Assembly (NCBI RefSeq): GCF_000599985.1
Contig: NZ_CP007445.1
Location: 372,001 to 436,000 of the forward strand
Length of the DNA: 64,000 nt
Direction: 5' to 3'
Source of the DNA: Gilliamella apicola
GTDB taxonomy: Bacteria; Pseudomonadota; Gammaproteobacteria; Enterobacterales; Orbaceae
The notes beneath the pieces were generated by a model. That model saw nothing but the letters and a program-made list of their open reading frames with translations, ran no database searches and had not been told where the DNA came from. The position numbers were made by a program, and so were the translations under genes. This document shows, in pieces, positions 61,801-64,000 of this stretch. The first letter of the stretch is position 1. The number at the start of each line of letters is the position of its first letter.

Positions 61801-63267
61801 CGTATCATCTCCCATAGAGCCTGTCGCTTCTTGACCGTTTTCACCTAAAACTCGGATACATTGTTCAAGTTCTTCACTACTATAACCAAATTGTTTTTGA
61901 TAGGTAGCAAGTAATACATCATCATAGGTGCGTGAACCAATATTTTCATCGGGTAAATCTTCAAGAGGAATAAGTCGCTTCACGTTTTTAGCCATCCATT
62001 CTTTATATGGATGACGTTTTTGTAGATCGTTATCAGTTTCTGATGATTGTAAAATACGACCTTCTTCAGTATCAATTACCATCAGTTCGCCTGGGCCAAC
62101 GCGTCCTTTAGCGACAACTTCGTCAGGTTGATAATCCCAAATACCAATTTCTGATGCGCAGGTGATGAGCTTATCGGTGGTAATGACATAACGAGCAGGA
62201 CGCAAACCATTACGATCTAAATTACAGGCTGCGTAACGTCCGTCAGACATAACAATACCTGCTGGGCCATCCCATGGTTCCATATGCATTGAATTAAAAT
62301 CAAAAAAGGCACGTAAGTCTTCGTTCATGTCAGGATTATTTTGCCATGCAGGTGGCACAAGTAGGCGCATAGCACGCACTATATCCATACCGCCTACTAA
62401 AAATAGTTCAAGCATATTATCTAATGAACTTGAATCCGAACCCGTAACATTTACGAAAGGTGCAGCATCTTGTAGATCGGGTATCAATGGGGTTTTAAAT
62501 TTATAAGAACGTGCTTTTGCCCATTGCCTATTACCTTCAATGGTATTAATTTCACCATTATGGGCTAAATGTCTAAAAGGTTGGGCAAGTGGCCAACGAG
62601 GAACTGTATTGGTTGAAAATCGTTGATGGAATAAACAGATTGCTGTTTCCATACGTAGATCCGCCAAATCTAAATAAAATCGAGGTAAATCTTTAGGCAT
62701 GCAAAGACCTTTATAGATATTAACCTGATTTGAAAAACTGCATACATAAAAGGTATCATCTTGTACTCGTTTTTCAATGCGGCGACGTACCATATATAAA
62801 CGGCGCTCTAAATCAATTTTAGTCCATCCAGCAGGGGCATTGACAAAAACTTGTTCAATTCGTGGTAGTGATGATAAGGCGATTTCGCCTAAAACACTTT
62901 TATCGATAGGTACTTCACGCCAACCTAAAATAGATAATGTTTCATTAGCAAGTTCTTCTTCGACAATATCACGGCTAGCTTGTGCTTCTTTTTCGTCTTG
63001 ACTTAAAAATAGCATACCAACAGCATAATTGGTAGCTAAACGCCAGCCAGCTTCTTGTGCAACTAGTCTAAAAAAACGATCAGGTTTTTGTAATAAAAGA
63101 CCACAACCATCACCAGTTTTACCGTCTGATAGAATGGCTCCTCGGTGTTGCATTCTGGCAAGCCCGTGTATTGCAGTACGCACCACTTTATGACTTGGTT
63201 GCCCTTCAATATGAGCAATTAAACCAAATCCGCAGTTATCTTTTTCATGATGCTGGTTATATAACAT
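58810..63267 (-). CDS. gltB: Glutamate synthase, large (alpha) subunit
   Basis: A 1485-residue protein (E. coli GltB 1486). A short 11-residue propeptide precedes the amidotransferase nucleophile Cys12 ([14 protein letters not shown]). Downstream are GATase II signatures ([30 protein letters not shown]), the FMN barrel ([19 protein letters not shown]), the 3Fe-4S cluster cysteines ([20 protein letters not shown]) and the C-terminal beta-helix with repeated G-x-x-G-G motifs. It converts glutamine and 2-oxoglutarate to two glutamates. AGAGGC precedes the start. It leads the gltBD operon. Confidence 0.98.
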   Translation of the reverse strand: [1485 protein letters not shown]

Positions 63268-63964
63268 ATCATTGCCTCTAATTCATCGCTTTTATAATTT
63301 AAGAAAAAATAGGCTTTAATCCCATAATGACTAAGAAATTAAAGAAAAATAGTATTTTGGTCAAATAAATATTACTTATAAGTCAATCTTCTAATAACTT
63401 ATATCAAAGTTATTAATGAAGCTAATAATTGTATTTATTATTATGATTTTTAATTATTTATAAATAAATTAATTTTTTTTATAGCTATATTCAATTTATT
63501 AAGTATAAGTTCTTCTTCTTTTTTGTAGAAAAGTGTCAGGTTAAAGTTACTTTTTTATTAATTTAAATATTAGTTACTTTTCTTAGAATCATTAATATGA
63601 ATATTTTTTAAAAAATAATAATTAGAAAATCATTCTTAAATCTATATAGATAATTATTATTTATCTTTATGGTTTGTTGTATGTAACAAATTACTAAATT
63701 CAGGAAAAAATTAGTAAATAAATGTATAAATTGATCAAACATGGTCTTAGATATGTTTGATATTACTGAACATTATTGATTTGCTTCTAGTAGTGTAATG
63801 CGTTATGAAATATGTTTGGTTTACGAAAATAGACTTGCAAAAGTTGTTAATTAATTGTTTAATCGTTAACTAAATCTTTACATTTAGGTGGGGGAAGTTT
63901 GATTTTTAAACTAATATTAATTAGTAAGTCAATTTATTAAATAATAATTGTATTTTAGGAAAAA
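63268..63964. other. AT-rich intergenic region upstream of gltB
   Basis: About 700 bp containing the divergent control regions of gltB and the right-edge gene. No open reading frame or RNA gene is recognised. ATCAAACAT (63734-63742) and ATGTTTGAT (63753-63761) form a perfect 9-bp inverted repeat with a 10-base loop, a possible regulator site. Confidence 0.45.
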
Positions 63965-64000
63965 ATGATGAAATACTTTGCTTGGTCTATTTCGCTTTTA
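63965..64000 (+). CDS. Start of a gene cut by the right edge
   Basis: Two adjacent ATGs (63965 and 63968) follow AGGAAAAA and open a frame encoding MMKYFAWSISLL before the window ends. This is a hydrophobic N-terminus, a signal peptide or membrane helix. The YFAW string recalls the start of CydX (MWYFAW), but no cydB lies upstream, so the identity is open. Confidence 0.5.
   Translation, partial: MMKYFAWSISLL

Noticed and set aside
63965..64000. Calling the right-edge gene cydX
   Set aside because: Only 12 residues are visible and cydAB is not upstream; YFAW alone is not enough.

Overview
The window is strongly AT-rich gammaproteobacterial chromosome. Nearly all core proteins read like Enterobacterales/Pasteurellales orthologues (AdhE, Tgt, QueA, AlaA, TcdA, EF-Tu, NusG, YheS, CdaR, GarD, GudD, MazG, GltBD), but with low GC and with gene orders that differ from E. 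coli. Together with many PTS systems, a type VI secretion VgrG and fermentative alcohol dehydrogenases, this suggests a host-associated fermenter such as an Orbaceae (Gilliamella-like) gut bacterium. That placement is inference; no 16S gene is present.

Layout. 1-4347: a type VI secretion spike gene (vgrG), followed at once by a Tle1/DUF2235 lipase-type effector that runs off the left edge. A 1.1 kb repeat-bearing AT-rich gap lies upstream of vgrG. 5.4-9.5 kb: a Pr6Pr-like membrane protein plus glutaredoxin 2, a LacD-type aldolase and a divergent MFS transporter. 10.0-13.4 kb: adhP, an amino-acid permease and a GNAT acetyltransferase. 13.6-17.1 kb: a three-gene ascorbate-type PTS (IIA-IIB-IIC) divergent from a LacI-family repressor, with a perfect 14-bp palindrome between them. 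17.2-21.4 kb: tRNA-Pro, tgt and queA, with two paralogous M48 lipoprotein proteases on the opposite strand, one on each side of queA. 21.8-24.8 kb: alaA divergent from an ACT-domain/UPF0210 pair. 25.1-32.0 kb: a galactitol-type PTS (IIA-IIB-IIC), a PRD-domain regulator and a class II aldolase, convergent with dhaK-dhaL; this looks like a sugar catabolic module of unknown substrate. 32.3-37.0 kb: a small exported protein, tcdA and adhE. 37.1-40.1 kb: the classic tRNA-Thr/Tyr/Gly/Thr-tufB cluster, then secE-nusG, which ends in a terminator without rplK. 40.1-43.3 kb: yheS and divergent cdaR. 43.4-52.4 kb: one compact galactarate/glucarate island (garD, then divergent gudP-gudX-gudD-garL-garR-garK). 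52.5-57.3 kb: an OPT transporter, mazG, a small unknown gene, a glutathione S-transferase and a gene broken by two in-frame stops. 57.4-63.3 kb: gltB-gltD. The first codons of a further gene lie at the right edge.

How the parts fit. The gar/gud island encodes regulator, uptake, both dehydratases, aldolase, reductase and kinase, so it can take D-galactarate or D-glucarate to 2-phosphoglycerate and pyruvate. AdhE and AdhP dispose of reducing power during fermentation. The two PTS loci each carry their own regulator, but only the galactitol-type one carries catabolic enzymes. AlaA and GltBD link carbon flow to amino-nitrogen.

All assignments come from reading the sequence and comparing it with remembered family features. 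No database search was run.
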